Positions 10,338-22,089 are shown, counted from the stretch's first letter. The stretch: DNA of 64,000 bases from Tethya wilhelma (GCA_964030475.1 CAXIPT010000009.1:2691731-2755730), one strand, 5' to 3'. Notes: generated by a model from the letters alone, not told the origin. Numbers and translations are program-made.

Positions 10338-11465
10338 ATGGCAGCATCAGAATTGATTAAGTTTGTCACCAATATCAAGTTACCATCAGTTTTATCTGAA
10401 GAAAATCAGTTGTCATCTACTAATTTTCAGCAGCCAGAATCTTGTTCAAATGAATTGAATGGTGATCGTACTCTTGCAGTTGAGCTTCTGCCACTCCCTA
10501 CAACTGATGTACCAAGACAACTACTTCCTGTTGATCAATACAACTTTGCAACATTAGCAATTGCTACAACAGGATACAACATACATGTTGATGATATTTG
10601 TCAAATTGCTATTGGTGTTGTTCCCAGAGGGTCCAATGCTCCGCCCATAGTGAGGAGTTACTACCATCAGCCAAAAGTGCCATTCAATCCTCAAGCCACT
10701 GTATACAATGGTTTTCATGTTAATAGTGTTTGTTCATCGTTACTAAATGATGCCTACGGACAAATTCCTGTCAAAACTCTATCAAGAAAGACTATAGTTA
10801 AATTCTTTCACAATGATCTTCGTGAAATTACAAATGGACAACCAACCATAATTGTTGTATACAAGTCCAATTTTGACTTAGATTTCCTGTTTCGTTTAAA
10901 GTACATAGATCAAGATTTTCTAAATAAGTTGAACATTAGGTTTGTAGATGCCCTTCCTATTGTGAAATCAATGAAAGGTAAAATGCCAGGAATAGATAAC
11001 TGTAGCCAGCAAACTGTATATCGTTACCTAACAGGATCGCCAGAAGAAGAAGTTGAGGATATACCATTTGAAGCTATTAGAGATGCACGTACTTTGCATT
11101 ATATTGTATTCTCTTCCAATCTTGAAATACCCAAGCAAACCCTGCTGGAAAACTCTTTTGAACCCAGTAGTGCTTACGAAATGTTCAAAACAACTGAAAG
11201 AACTTACAAAATCTTGAAAGAAATGAAGCGACAGAAATTAGTTGTAAAAAAAGTTGGTAGTCAGTTGGGTGTGATCTCTGAAGAATCTGGTCGCAAAATT
11301 GCAATCAAAGGGCTCAAATATAGAGAGTTGACGTTGCTATACACAAGACACAATCTTGGAGAATTTGAAAAGATTTTAAGAAATAAGTATAGCTTGTCTA
11401 CAATTCTTATTGGTAAAATCACTAAGCATTTTGAACTTAAGAAATTGCCACGTGAAAACATTTAA
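10338..11465 (+). CDS. Intronless DEDD-exonuclease-fold protein lacking catalytic residues, 375 aa
   Basis: A single open frame starts at the ATG at 10338 (context AACTATGGC) and gives 375 residues. Residues 65-260 follow the DnaQ/TREX fold. Exo I, normally DxETTG, reads LAIATTGY, so both acidic residues are alanine. Exo II keeps FD (SNFDLDFL). Exo III, normally HxAxxDA, reads FEAIRDARTL, keeping the aspartate but replacing the histidine with phenylalanine. Three of the five metal-binding or catalytic positions are therefore missing, and the protein is unlikely to be a nuclease; a binding or scaffold role is possible. The C-terminal 120 residues are lysine-rich. It converges on the minus-strand Calx-beta gene and shares its leader with the OB-fold gene. 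Confidence 0.75.
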   Translation: MAASELIKFVTNIKLPSVLSEENQLSSTNFQQPESCSNELNGDRTLAVELLPLPTTDVPRQLLPVDQYNFATLAIATTGYNIHVDDICQIAIGVVPRGSNAPPIVRSYYHQPKVPFNPQATVYNGFHVNSVCSSLLNDAYGQIPVKTLSRKTIVKFFHNDLREITNGQPTIIVVYKSNFDLDFLFRLKYIDQDFLNKLNIRFVDALPIVKSMKGKMPGIDNCSQQTVYRYLTGSPEEEVEDIPFEAIRDARTLHYIVFSSNLEIPKQTLLENSFEPSSAYEMFKTTERTYKILKEMKRQKLVVKKVGSQLGVISEESGRKIAIKGLKYRELTLLYTRHNLGEFEKILRNKYSLSTILIGKITKHFELKKLPRENI

Positions 11466-11729
11466 TTTTATCTTTTGCTAATGTCCTAATGCACATAATA
11501 TTGTATGGCTTTACTTAATTCTTCACCTCACATTCACGATGTTATTTGACCAGCTCTAGACTTAGTATAATTATATTTTTATGTGTATTACATTTATCCC
11601 AATTCCTGTGTGTATTCTGTCACTGATTACCTATATATATAGCTTTTTTCTTATACCTATTATAACATAGTAATATTCAGTAGACTATTGCGTGCGATTA
11701 CCTTAATAATTTTGTAAAATTAGTTGTTT

Positions 11730-14700
11730 TCAAACTGTGAAATGTACAAAAAGTTTCCTACGAGGACCACATTCAGCTTGATTGTGCATTATCTTCAGTC
11801 GATGAGTTCCTGGCTTTATCCCCTCCATCTCTACCACTGGCTCATTACCTACATTGGTAATGTGTTGATAACAACATATTATTGTGCTCATGCATATAGC
11901 ATGATTTGACAAGTGTGTTAATATAATTATAGTACAGTCTGCATTACTCATCAGTTAAGCAACACTCTCCAAGGCTTGATTAATTAATTGGCTTACAATC
12001 AAATCCAGGATCATTGTCCAACTTGCAACGGTATGCTCTAGCTGCTGGTCGTCCAGCAAACTCCACCCTAATACTATCGCCATCAACTGTGAGCCCCTTA
12101 TTGATGAGATGAAGACCACAGAAGTCAGGATTGGAACTCAACTCAAACACTCTTCCCACAGCAACAGTCTCATCTTGGTTAGATGCTGTGATTTCCAAAT
12201 TGTGCACACCTGGCTCAACATCAGTGAAGGTCATTGAGCCAGAGGAGCGAGACTGAACTGTATATGAAAGATGCAACATCACAACAACTTTGTGTGAATT
12301 CATTGAAAGTAAAAGACTTGAGCTATGAATGTAGTTGACCATGCAATATGAAGGTTCAGTCTGAGACTTATTCTTTGGTGGTTTCAACTTACAATCTTCC
12401 TCTATGACTTTGTTGTCAAGTTTACACACAACGTTATCAGCCTCTCCTTTGATCTCAAACTCCACAGACACTGTTCTCTCACCCACCCTCGGGCTGTTGT
12501 TAACCAACTCAACTTCAAGAGGCTCCCCGAGCACTGCATGTGTGTGAAAAACAGTCACGGATTGTATCAGTATTCATTACTAATCAGAGCACCAAAATAG
12601 CTACAATTAACTGCTTACTCCGGCATTGTGGTTCTGTGTCACTCCATTCACCGCTTATCATACATGTTCTTGTAGCAGCACCATTGAGAACAAATCCTGC
12701 TGAACAGGTATACATGGCTTCAGAGTTAAGAGTTCGTAGCCCAACTGTCACCATGCCATTTGCAGGATTTATTAGTGCTGGGCACACTACAACTGAGAAA
12801 CAGAGGCAAAGTAAACTTAACCCATGCTTGCATAGAATAACTTGATTGAGATAGCAGCTTACACACACAAAAAGGTTCGTTCCCTGTCCATTCTCCTGTT
12901 TGACTATCACAGATTCTCTCCATGTCTCCTTCAAGTCTGAAGCCATTGTTGCAAGTGTAAACAGCAACAGAATTAGCATCGCGATCAGGTAGAGAGACTG
13001 ATCCATCTTGAGGATTACTCAGCTGTGGACACTGGAGCACTACAAGTTCAAGAAAAAAGGTAGTACAATTGGCATTAGTGTGTAGTACTCACAGGTCAAT
13101 ATGGATCAAACAATATTCAAACAAAGAACAGTTATTCGCTTGTCACAAATTTAGTGAAATGTGTACATCTTTATTGTTCTAAGGTTGCCAGGTATCCAAA
13201 TACATCACATCCATGCATTGTATGAGCAATCGTACATAGCTACTGACCTTCACAAGTAGGATTATTCCCAGTCCATGTTCCATCCAGGGAGCACGTTCTT
13301 CTGTTGTCAACAAGGCCAGACAAAATGAAACCCAAGTCACACCGGTAGGAGGCAATGGAGCCAATATTATTAGCATTTGTGAGCATCAGATTTCCATTGA
13401 CTGGTGGTAAGAGGACTGAACAGTTCAGACCGAGTGCTACAATTTAAAGTAAGACCTGATGTTGAACTAAAATTCAATGGTTATGTTGATGCCCAAGCTT
13501 TTCTTGACATAAAAACGATTACTTATCTATACATATTTATGTACAGTCACGGATCCATGGCAAGTTACAACTTATCAAAAAATAATGTCGAAACTTCTGT
13601 CTTAACCATACAGCCACCCATGTATGCGTGAATTCTACAGGTTGAGACATGGCATTGCATAATATACACCTACCACTTTCATCTTGAATGATCACTCTTG
13701 TAAATCGTCTATCCAGGAGATTTCTTCCTGACCGATCGACTGTTAACACCATGACGTAAAACACCTCATTTGGCTCCTGTATCTTGTCCTTGAAGATTGT
13801 AATTGAGAAACATCTCCTGCCACTCCTCACAATAAAACCAGTTGGGCGAATGGGTATAAAGTCATGATGATCTGCACACATGCAGTATAGTCACAACAAA
13901 ACCACACACATAATTATACTGTATAGCCCAAAATTTGGCAGTTTTGGTATAAGGACTGCCAGCACATACGGAATGTGTGTATTGCTGCATGTGCTACCAC
14001 CAAAATAAAATCCACCAATCGTGAAATTTTTGACAAACCACCAAATTTTAATATTTTGTGTAATAGTATGTCACATTCATCGGGGATGTATGCATGTCGA
14101 GGAATGATTACAACACTGTTATATGCATGCATGGTTAGTACCTTTAGCTGAGCCCTCCATTGTCATGATAGTTCCTCTCACCTCTATGTTTGAGTCACTT
14201 ATGAGTCTCACACACACTGATACAAACTCGTCAACTTCGTTCACTATGTACTGATCGTCCTCAAACTCCAACACTGCAAAGATGGATTGTTTTGGAAAGC
14301 AGATTATGGATATAAATACACACACATGTATGTATCGTTATTCACAATAATTATAGTCAACTAAAGTTTGAACAAATTTTTTTAAGTTTTTTTTTTTTGT
14401 GTGGTACCATCATCATCCAAGATGGCTACTGTAGTTATGAAAGGTTCACTAACAGCCGAGTTTGATGATGTGAGAGATACTGTGAATGTCCGGTAGGTCT
14501 GTGGCTGTGAGTTGGCAATGATAGCGATCGAACGACAGACTGATGTGCCACCACGAATAGTAACTGTTTCGTCAAGATGAATGTAGTCTGTATTCTCTGT
14601 ATGTACAATTAGACATATATCTATGTGGTCATGGATGTCCTATTTTGAATCCTTAGTGTTATATACATGTTACATGATGCCTGTATGAAATTGAAGCAAA

Positions 14701-16639
14701 ATTTAATATTGAAAATTTGGTGTGCCTTGTATAGTTTACACACACACAAACACACATCAAAGCTAAGTCTCTTAAGTTACACTTAACACTTCAAAGTGTA
14801 CTACTACTACATGCAAAGTGCCACCAAAACTACACACTTCACTTGTACTACTTCCATGGCATCCACATGGAAAGTAGCCCCCAAAACTACACACTTCTTT
14901 TTTTTTAACACACTAAAATATCAGTGTACCTTTGGCCGAATCCTCTGTGGTTGTTATTGTGCTATCGACTGTTATGGCAGGATCAGCATCAAACTGAATA
15001 CACACTTCAACTTGACCATCTCCTTCCATGACTGTGTACAAGGCACTCTCAAACCTTGGAGCTGAATCAAAAGCACGTGCAAAAATGCATTGATAATACT
15101 AGTATACTGTATAACCTATTGATCAACCTATAGATACTGACAGCTTACTTGCATCATTATCATCTATTACTAGAGTTCTTTGAAAAGAGAACGTCCCATT
15201 AGTATCATCTGCACTCCTAAATAAGAGGCTAATGACCTCGCATCTCCCTTCATAGAGAGAGTCGTCCAATATCACCACGTCAACACATATTCCTTCACCA
15301 GGATTTAGCATGAATTCACTAAACACTTGTTCAAAATCTTCACCAACTTTTACAAGAAAAGAAAAATTATAATTTTAGTTCTCTGTACTTTGTTTGGGTC
15401 TTGTAGTAGAACATGTATGTGATATTGCTTATACCTGTTGCATTTGAGTTGTTGGCAATTGATTGTAGTATCACTGTCATGGTGATGTTACCCCCGATCA
15501 CACATACAGGCACAGTGCCAGCATCTTCTGGGAATGATAGTACTTGACCAGCAGCAAACGTAGGACCTATCAGCATTTTGTTTGTGTGCATGTATACATC
15601 AAATGACATTGTAAGGCTTAGCTTGTAACAATGCTATAGACCATGCAGCTAGAGACACGCATTATGTGTGTCTATGCATGGTCAATGTGATAGGCGACAG
15701 ACAACAAGTCTCTTTTAGTTTCTTACTGTCATCATCTCTGATTGTGATGGATGCAATGTCTACTATTTCTCCCCACTTTATGTCCTCCAAGATCAGCAAG
15801 AAGAACTCCAAACCTTCAACCTCTGTATCGTCCACTATCGTTAGGTTGACACATCGTAGCTGACGTGTCCTGAGATAAAATCGCTTTAACTCAGGATCAA
15901 TATCTAAGAAGTCCACTCCAACTAATAAACAATGTGTGAGGTGAAGCAGAAGTGTGTTTAGGAAGTATAGGAAGATCTGCATATAATAGGCGGGCGTGCA
16001 AGGTTATATTCTGTGATCAGATTGAGCTGCATGATTGCTCGAGCTACCATGCTAGCTTTGTCTATAGATATGCATGCTTTGATGTGTGAGTGTATTGCAT
16101 ATGCCATTACCTGTTGCCGGAGGACATGGTTGTCCAAAGCAGTTATCTTCGGGGCCACTTGCTACTTGAAGAGAAAATCCATTATGATCATGGTCCAGGC
16201 CACCGCGAATGCACACTGTGGGTACTATTTGAGCACCATTTATGAAACTACTCTCATCAAAGATGTAAAATGGTTGAAAGAATCGTGGTGGTTCATAGCC
16301 TATAGAATCATAGAGCTTAAATGGTCTATAGGGCAATGTACACTCGGACCATAGAGTCTGACCTACAGATAAGTTCACCAACCTGCAGTAGTTCGTTTCA
16401 TTCTCCTGCTATTTAAACTGACTTCAGCTGGGACTTCATTTTTTAATAACTCTTTCTCAAGATCATTGCTACCACCTAGTATAGCTACTGAGTTAGAAAC
16501 TTAGGTTCATTATGCCATGCATGCCTGATACCTTATATCAAATCAGAGTCATACTGACATGCCACACTATACCTGTTTCAATTGGAAGCAGTCCTAATTG
16601 TAAGAAAAGCAAAGATAACAGAGATCTGTGAAACTTCAT
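11730..16639 (-). CDS. Secreted Calx-beta / sushi / Ig-like protein, 16 exons
   Basis: The ATG at 16639 opens a signal peptide (HRSLLSLLFLQLGLLP). Exons, read downwards, are 16573-16639, 16383-16487, 16111-16362, 15727-15921, 15435-15566, 15149-15346, 14930-15061, 14408-14596, 14142-14273, 13674-13871, 13248-13436, then about 12860-13042, 12620-12790, 12390-12535, 11994-12258 and 11730-11848. Nearly all are phase 1, so modules can be shuffled. Exon pairs encode about four Calx-beta repeats (for example VVILDDSLYEGRCEVISL, SITIRDDDS). Three sushi/CCP modules follow (TGNEPFC, SDTEPQC), then two Ig-like folds with a CKLD signature, each split by an intron. No membrane segment is seen. Calx-beta proteins of sponges include aggregation factors, but no Wreath or VWD domain is seen, so an adhesion or matrix role is only inferred. 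Confidence 0.8.
13925..14062. repeat. Degenerate palindromic element in an intron
   Basis: The sequence has short inverse segments such as CCAAAATTTGG and CCACCAAATTTT that resemble the interior of MITE family B. It lies in an intron of the Calx-beta gene. It is too decayed to define its ends. Confidence 0.3.
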
Positions 16640-17052
16640 TTCTTGTGAAACTTAATTCTCAGTGAAACTCAAGTTTCTACTAATTTATCTTGCAGCAGTA
16701 CAGCTTCTTTGTCCATATACCCTTTGTTCTTTACACAATGCACCGAACAGACTTATGGCTGCTCATTATCAGCTGTGAGATCAGTTTGATAGTAAACTAA
16801 AGTGCAGAGTTCATGCATGATTGTATAACTGATCAAAATACTTGTATTGGTACAGCAATAGGTTTAATGCTTGCTACTGATGTACATGTAATAAAAATTT
16901 AATCTGCACTCATATACTGAGTCCGTGGATTTGGCTAGTGACTATTTGCCTAGATCTTATGCATGACGGTGAGCGCATGCGCATAGCGCAGCTCCACCCA
17001 CATTGGTAAGCGTCACATTGTACCAGGTAAAGATCGTTCGCTGCTCTCACGC
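16640..17052. promoter_or_regulatory. Divergent promoter between the Calx-beta gene and TRMT6
   Basis: The 413 bases between two opposite-facing start codons contain no coding signal. A perfect NRF1-type palindrome GCGCATGCGCA lies at 16973-16983, about 70 bases upstream of the TRMT6 ATG. It most likely serves TRMT6, a housekeeping gene. Confidence 0.5.
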
Positions 17053-17743
17053 ATGGACCAAATAAGTGAAGATGTCGTGGTTCTTGTTCAAAGAGACAAG
17101 GCTGTCAGACCCCTCAAGCTGAAGAAGGGAAGGTAAGATATACATGCTGTCTTAGAATAAGAAATTGTTGTCCTTTGCACCACGTGGTTAACTTGTGGGC
17201 CACACCCATTTCCGTTCCATCACCCTTCTTTAGAAAGCTCCATCTTGATAGGCTCTCCTTCTATGGTGATGGTGCACTGGGTAGCAGTTATGGCAGCAGC
17301 TTTGAAGTTGAGAAGCAACAGCTAGTCCCACCACAGGAGGAAAGGAAACAAAGCCTCCAAGTTGAAGGTGAAATGAAGGGCACTTGGTCTGTATTATCTT
17401 TAGTGTCTGATAAAATTTGTGATTTTGTGGTCATAGACATGCATATGTAAATGTTTATGTACTTAATAGTATGTATAAGTACTGTATGTGACTTGAAGTT
17501 GTTTGTCTTTCAGTTTCAGAGGAAGAACTCTCAGGTGGCAGTGGTAATAGGAACATTTTTGATGATGGCAGTTCTCAGGAGCTCACGGAACAAGATATCA
17601 GTGACATGAGAGGCAAAGGTGCCAGTGGACAGGTAAGTAGTAGTAGCGCTCCCTTTGAGGCCTTTGATTGTGTACTGTTATTTGATCCTATTTGCTATGT
17701 TTGAATAAGCTAGCCCATGCGTACATATGTGTATATTGCACAT

Positions 17744-17832
<89 letters not shown>

Positions 17833-20674
17833 GGAAATTGTTGAATCAATGATCGAACACAGCAGCTCATTTAAAGATAGGTCAAAGTTCTCTCAAGAAA
17901 AGTATATAAGAAAAAAGGAGAAAAAGTGAGTCATCCAAATCATGATGGTGAGAATACTCATTTGTGACCAATATATGTCTTGCTATAGGTATATCCCTGT
18001 AATTAAGATAATAAAGACGACCACCAAACTATTGTGTGACCACTATCATGAAAGAGCTTCTGCCAAAATATGGTAAACAGAATTTCACTTTCAGGTTCAT
18101 TTTTGTTTTAGTTATTTCATACTATTACGAATTCTTACCCCTCAGTTTTGTGTTCTTTCTTATTTTTTATTTTAGTCACATGCGAAGTGACTCTTTGGCT
18201 CAGATACTTACTCTGAGTAATGTTCATGCTCATTCCAACATGGTTGTCATGGAAACCTGCCAGGGACTGGTGGCAGGTGCTATGTTAGAGAGAATGGGAG
18301 GTAAAGGAGGATGGTGGAGTTGAGTGAACAGCGTGGCTGACATTTATGTACCATTTGTCCTTTATAGGCTATGGAAAACTGGTACAGGTGTTTTATGGTG
18401 ACTTTCCAGTAAGGTATGTATGCTTTCATTAGCCTCATACCCAGGCTCTCACCTTTGACCTTTTAGGCTCTCTAAAATTATGCGTGTTCATGTTAATTAT
18501 CCCTGCATGTTGTATTAATGCTCTCAATAGAATCATACTGGATAATTTTGGTCATTTGAGTGATTCAGACAAGGAAATCTTGATGAAGTATCCACTGCAT
18601 AGAGTTGGCCTGTGTTTACTGNACAACCACAAAACTATTGTGTGACCACTATCATGAAAGAGCTTCTGCCAAGATATGGTAAACAGAGTTTCACTTTCAC
18701 TCTCAGTTTTTGTTCATTTTTGTTTTAGTTATTTCATATTATTACTAATTCTTGCCCTTTTGTGTGTTCTTTATTATTTTTATTTTAGTCACATGCGAAG
18801 TGACTCTTTGGCTCAGATTCTTACTCTGAGTAATGTTCATGCTCATTCCAACATGGTTGTCATGGAAACATGCCAGGGACTGGTGGCAGGTGCTATGTTA
18901 GAGAGAATGGGAGGTAGAGAAGGATGGTGGAATTTAGTAAACAGGTGGCTGACATTTTTGTGCCATTTGTTCTTTTATAGGCTATGGAAAGCTGGTACAG
19001 GTGTTTTATGGTGACTTTCCAGTAAGGTATGTATGCTTGCATTAGCTTCATACCCACACTCTCACCTTTGACCTTTCAGGCTCTCTAAAATTATGCATGT
19101 TCACGTTAATTATCCCTGCATGTTGTATTAATGCTCTTAATAGAATCATACTGGATAATTTTGGCCATTTGAGCGATTCAGACAAGGAAATCTTGATGAA
19201 GTATCCATTGCATAGAGTTGGCTCTTGTTTACTGAACAAAGAGGAGCAAAGTTCATCATCACTAGTTCACCAAGAGATGATGGAGTCCCATAGAAGTGAC
19301 AGTGAGACTCAGTGTGTCAGTGGATCACAAGAGATGGATGAAGAATCAGAGGTAACTTGTCAAAATCAATATCACAATGATTGTTGTATGTAGCCTCGTA
19401 AACTACCAGGCCTTCCCTGCTATGCTTTTGGCTAACTTAGCAATATGAAGCACACGGGGAGGGCCTGGTTTATGGCACTATGTTGTATGTGCATATATCG
19501 TATAGCGGGAAATTTTCGTATATTTCGTATATGGTTCAAAAATTTCCCACTATACGGTACCAGTCTAGTACACACACAGTGTACATGTGTGTGTAACTTC
19601 CCCCATTATGCATTAATAATGCATTAACCTAAACAACATTGGTGATCTTTAACAACAACATTTGTTAACTCATTGAACTAGATTCCACTACAGATTACCT
19701 AAGAATGAGGCTAACATTTTTCTGTGTTTACTATACTAGCTCTCTTACTTGCAGTGTGTTGCAATGGAAGAAGGTGGGGTATCCTCACCACCAGCCAAGA
19801 AGCTTAAGCTGAATTCACCAGAACCGAGAGATGACGTGCAAGATCAGTGTCATGAAAACCAAGCTAAACATCCCCAGACTATGTTAAAAGAGAGTGAAAA
19901 GAGTTTAAACGAGGAGTGTGTTAAGATGTCTGAAGGTGCCTCTTCCATGGAGGTCTCAGTAGCAGATGCAAGTAAAAGAGAGCTGAGTGAAGAGACCAAG
20001 GTATAGGCATACCTGCATGCATGCTACTATAGCGTTGTTGAACTGACTCTTCTTCAGTGATAATTATATGCATACGATTATGATATTGCAGCAAAGAAAG
20101 GAGAGGAAAATGAAGAAAGAAGAAGCCTATAAGCAAGCGGAAGAACTTCTACAGCAAAGGAAGATGGATGGGTATGTCTAACTTGAGACTAGAGATTTTT
20201 TAATGCTTCATGTTGTCGACAATCTTCTGTATGTAGGTTAGTCATTGCTTGTCGCTTTCTCCCTGAGCCGATTCTAATGAGTTTAGTGAATTTTGTTGCT
20301 CCTTCACGACCCATTGTGGTCTACTGTCATCTCCTCGAGGTTTGTACCCATCTTCATAACTTCCTCTTTGCATGCAGATGTATTCTGATAATACTTAACC
20401 CCCCCCCCCCTTCCAGCCTCTGGTACAATGTTATAAGAGTCTCAAGAAATCTGGGATTGCATTCAATATCCAAATCACCGATACATGGCTCAGACACTAC
20501 CAGGTAAGGTCTTCCTAGTCGATATGCTTGTAATGAGGTTTTATTGTCGCTGAATTTCACGTATAATTTTAGGTCCTTCCAGAACGCACCCATCCTGAGA
20601 TGAGCATGGATGGTCATAGTGGATACATTTTGACTGCTACGAAAATCAGAAGGGATGCAGATAGCAATAATTGA
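17053..20674 (+). CDS. TRMT6: tRNA (adenine-58-N1)-methyltransferase non-catalytic subunit TRM6
   Basis: The protein recruits tRNA to the catalytic TRMT61A subunit that makes m1A58. Exons are 17053-17132, 17234-17367, 17514-17632, 17834-17925, 17989-18072, 18176-18300, 18368-18413, 19080-19351, 19755-20000, 20092-20171, 20237-20339, 20417-20503 and 20573-20674, giving about 516 residues (human 497). Family landmarks include GSSYGSSFEV, IEHSSSFKDRSKFSQEKYI, MRSDSLAQILTLSNVHAHSN, METCQGLVAGAMLERMGG, NFVAPSRPIVVYC and TDTWLRHYQVLPERTHP. Exons 5-8 occur twice around the N at 18622, and only one set belongs in the message. Exon 8 reads to a stop unless 19-22 bases (19125-19143 or 19122-19143) are removed as a tiny GT-AG intron. 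Confidence 0.93.
17747..17833. repeat. (CT)n followed by (CA)n ending in a splice acceptor
   Basis: About 68 bases of CT and then about 18 bases of CA run directly into the CAG acceptor of TRMT6 exon 4. The microsatellite supplies the polypyrimidine tract. Confidence 0.9.
18018..19235 (+). repeat. Duplicated TRMT6 block (~600 bp) around an assembly join
   Basis: The block 18018-18621 (exons 5-8 of TRMT6) is repeated at 18623-19235 with a few percent of differences, and the N at 18622 lies exactly between them. Copy 1 stops inside exon 8; copy 2 begins inside exon 5. This is what two haplotype contigs placed end to end would look like. Confidence 0.85.
19497..19560. mobile_element. Short palindromic element, family B-like (~64 bp)
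   Basis: The ends CGTATAGCGGGAAATTTTCG and an imperfect inverse (AAAAATTTCCCACTATACGG) surround a 20-base centre. It lies in the intron after TRMT6 exon 8 and resembles the ends of 8662-8882. Confidence 0.6.
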
Positions 20675-20924
20675 CTTGGATGTTTTTATATACTTTGACT
20701 ATTGTTATTAAACCTAGCTTTCACCCAACAGAGTGACTCACACACCTAAAAATTGATTATTTGTTGTATTATGGTGGTTCCCCAACCCGTAGACAGGAAG
20801 TGAGACCGGATGAAACACGTTGCATGTTCAACTGCTCACCTGACCTGTTCAAGTTCAACAAGGCCCATAAATCTGAGGATTTAACTTCATCTCTGACTCG
20901 TGCAAGGGCTTAGGCAGTTCCAAG
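20675..20924. other. Intergenic gap between TRMT6 and the secreted gene
   Basis: It has no coding signal and presumably contains the TRMT6 3' UTR and the promoter of the next gene. Confidence 0.3.
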
Positions 20925-21761
20925 ATGGCTATTTTGAAATGTGTGTCAACCATGCTTCTCTTCTCCTGTGTTGCCCTGACCTTTGGAGCTGCAGTTGACT
21001 TGAATGTTGAACATGTTGAAGATAAATCTCAGGCTCTTGGTGCTCAACCATCAAAATCACTGAGTCACCCAAGGATACAAATTACTGACTATAAAGTTGA
21101 AGGATTCATTGATGCTGGCTCTGTTGTGTCATCCACAAGCAATCTGAGTAGTACAGATAAAACTGACGTTCTTTATTCAACTCTTTTAGCACAGTTAGCT
21201 GCTGATAAAGCGCACAATCGTTTCTCAGATACTGTCGATTGGAACAAGCAATATGTCACAGTTCTTAGCAACATTGGATACATCCTACAAGGATCAAATA
21301 CATTTGAGCTCTACAAACCTAATGGCACCTATGTAATGTATGAAGCCATTCTTTCTATTCTTGCGTCAAGAGTTAATAGCAAATCTACCTTAGATCCAAT
21401 GCGTAAATCGTTAGGTACTCTAAAATTGCTGGAAGTGACTGATTCAAGAAAGAAAGCTTTTGTGAATAAAAGCTATAGCTCAAAGAATGGTCACTTTCAA
21501 GTCCTTGCTGCCACGAAGAGTAATCGCACTGACAAACTTGTATCAGTGGTGCTTGGTCATTTCTACTTTAAGGCTACCGTGGATCACGACCAGTATCTCT
21601 TTACTCAATGGGATGCGAAGACTATGTCCCTTTACTGGAGTGTCCAAGTGATTGATTTTAATCTCCAAATTTATTCTGCTGTTCGTTCTGCTGTTGAAGA
21701 GAAGCTAGAGGAAGCGGGAGTTTTAACTACCCTGATTGGGAACTTAAATGTTCCAGTTTAG
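20925..21761 (+). CDS. Intronless secreted protein, 278 aa, family unknown
   Basis: One open frame begins with a signal peptide (VSTMLLFSCVALTFGAA) and has a short linker of about 30 residues. A globular region follows with NKQYVTVLSNIGYILQG, YVMYEAILSIL, GHFQVLAATKSN and LVSVVLGHFYF, and it ends in an amphipathic SAVRSAVEEKLEEAGVL. There are about four N-glycosylation sites (NLSS, NGTY, NKSY, NRTD) and no cysteine pairs in the mature part. I do not recognise a named domain. I have a weak recollection of similar single-domain proteins in fungi and bacteria, so lateral transfer is possible given the lack of introns, but unproven. A paralog starts at 22090. Confidence 0.75.
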   Translation: MAILKCVSTMLLFSCVALTFGAAVDLNVEHVEDKSQALGAQPSKSLSHPRIQITDYKVEGFIDAGSVVSSTSNLSSTDKTDVLYSTLLAQLAADKAHNRFSDTVDWNKQYVTVLSNIGYILQGSNTFELYKPNGTYVMYEAILSILASRVNSKSTLDPMRKSLGTLKLLEVTDSRKKAFVNKSYSSKNGHFQVLAATKSNRTDKLVSVVLGHFYFKATVDHDQYLFTQWDAKTMSLYWSVQVIDFNLQIYSAVRSAVEEKLEEAGVLTTLIGNLNVPV

Positions 21762-22089
21762 AGAGGACTTTCAAAGTTGTTTTTGAAGACTGCAATACAT
21801 CAATGATTTAGTTAGCACTGTGAATCTAGTGTATGTATGTATACATAAACTAGTGCTGTTATAGTAATGCATAAAAAATATATAATGATTTTTGTTGCTT
21901 GCAAAAATTAATGTCTCATGCTTTGTTTATAATAATACTGCGCTGATCAGATACAGTGTAGTTTTAGCTAGCAGCTAGTTAAGTTAACGATCTTTACCGA
22001 ACGCATTGAAGCTTACAGTGCTGAACAAGCCCACCCATCTTTCATCTTGAAGATTCAACCACTCGTGCAAGCCGGTAATCCGTCACAAG

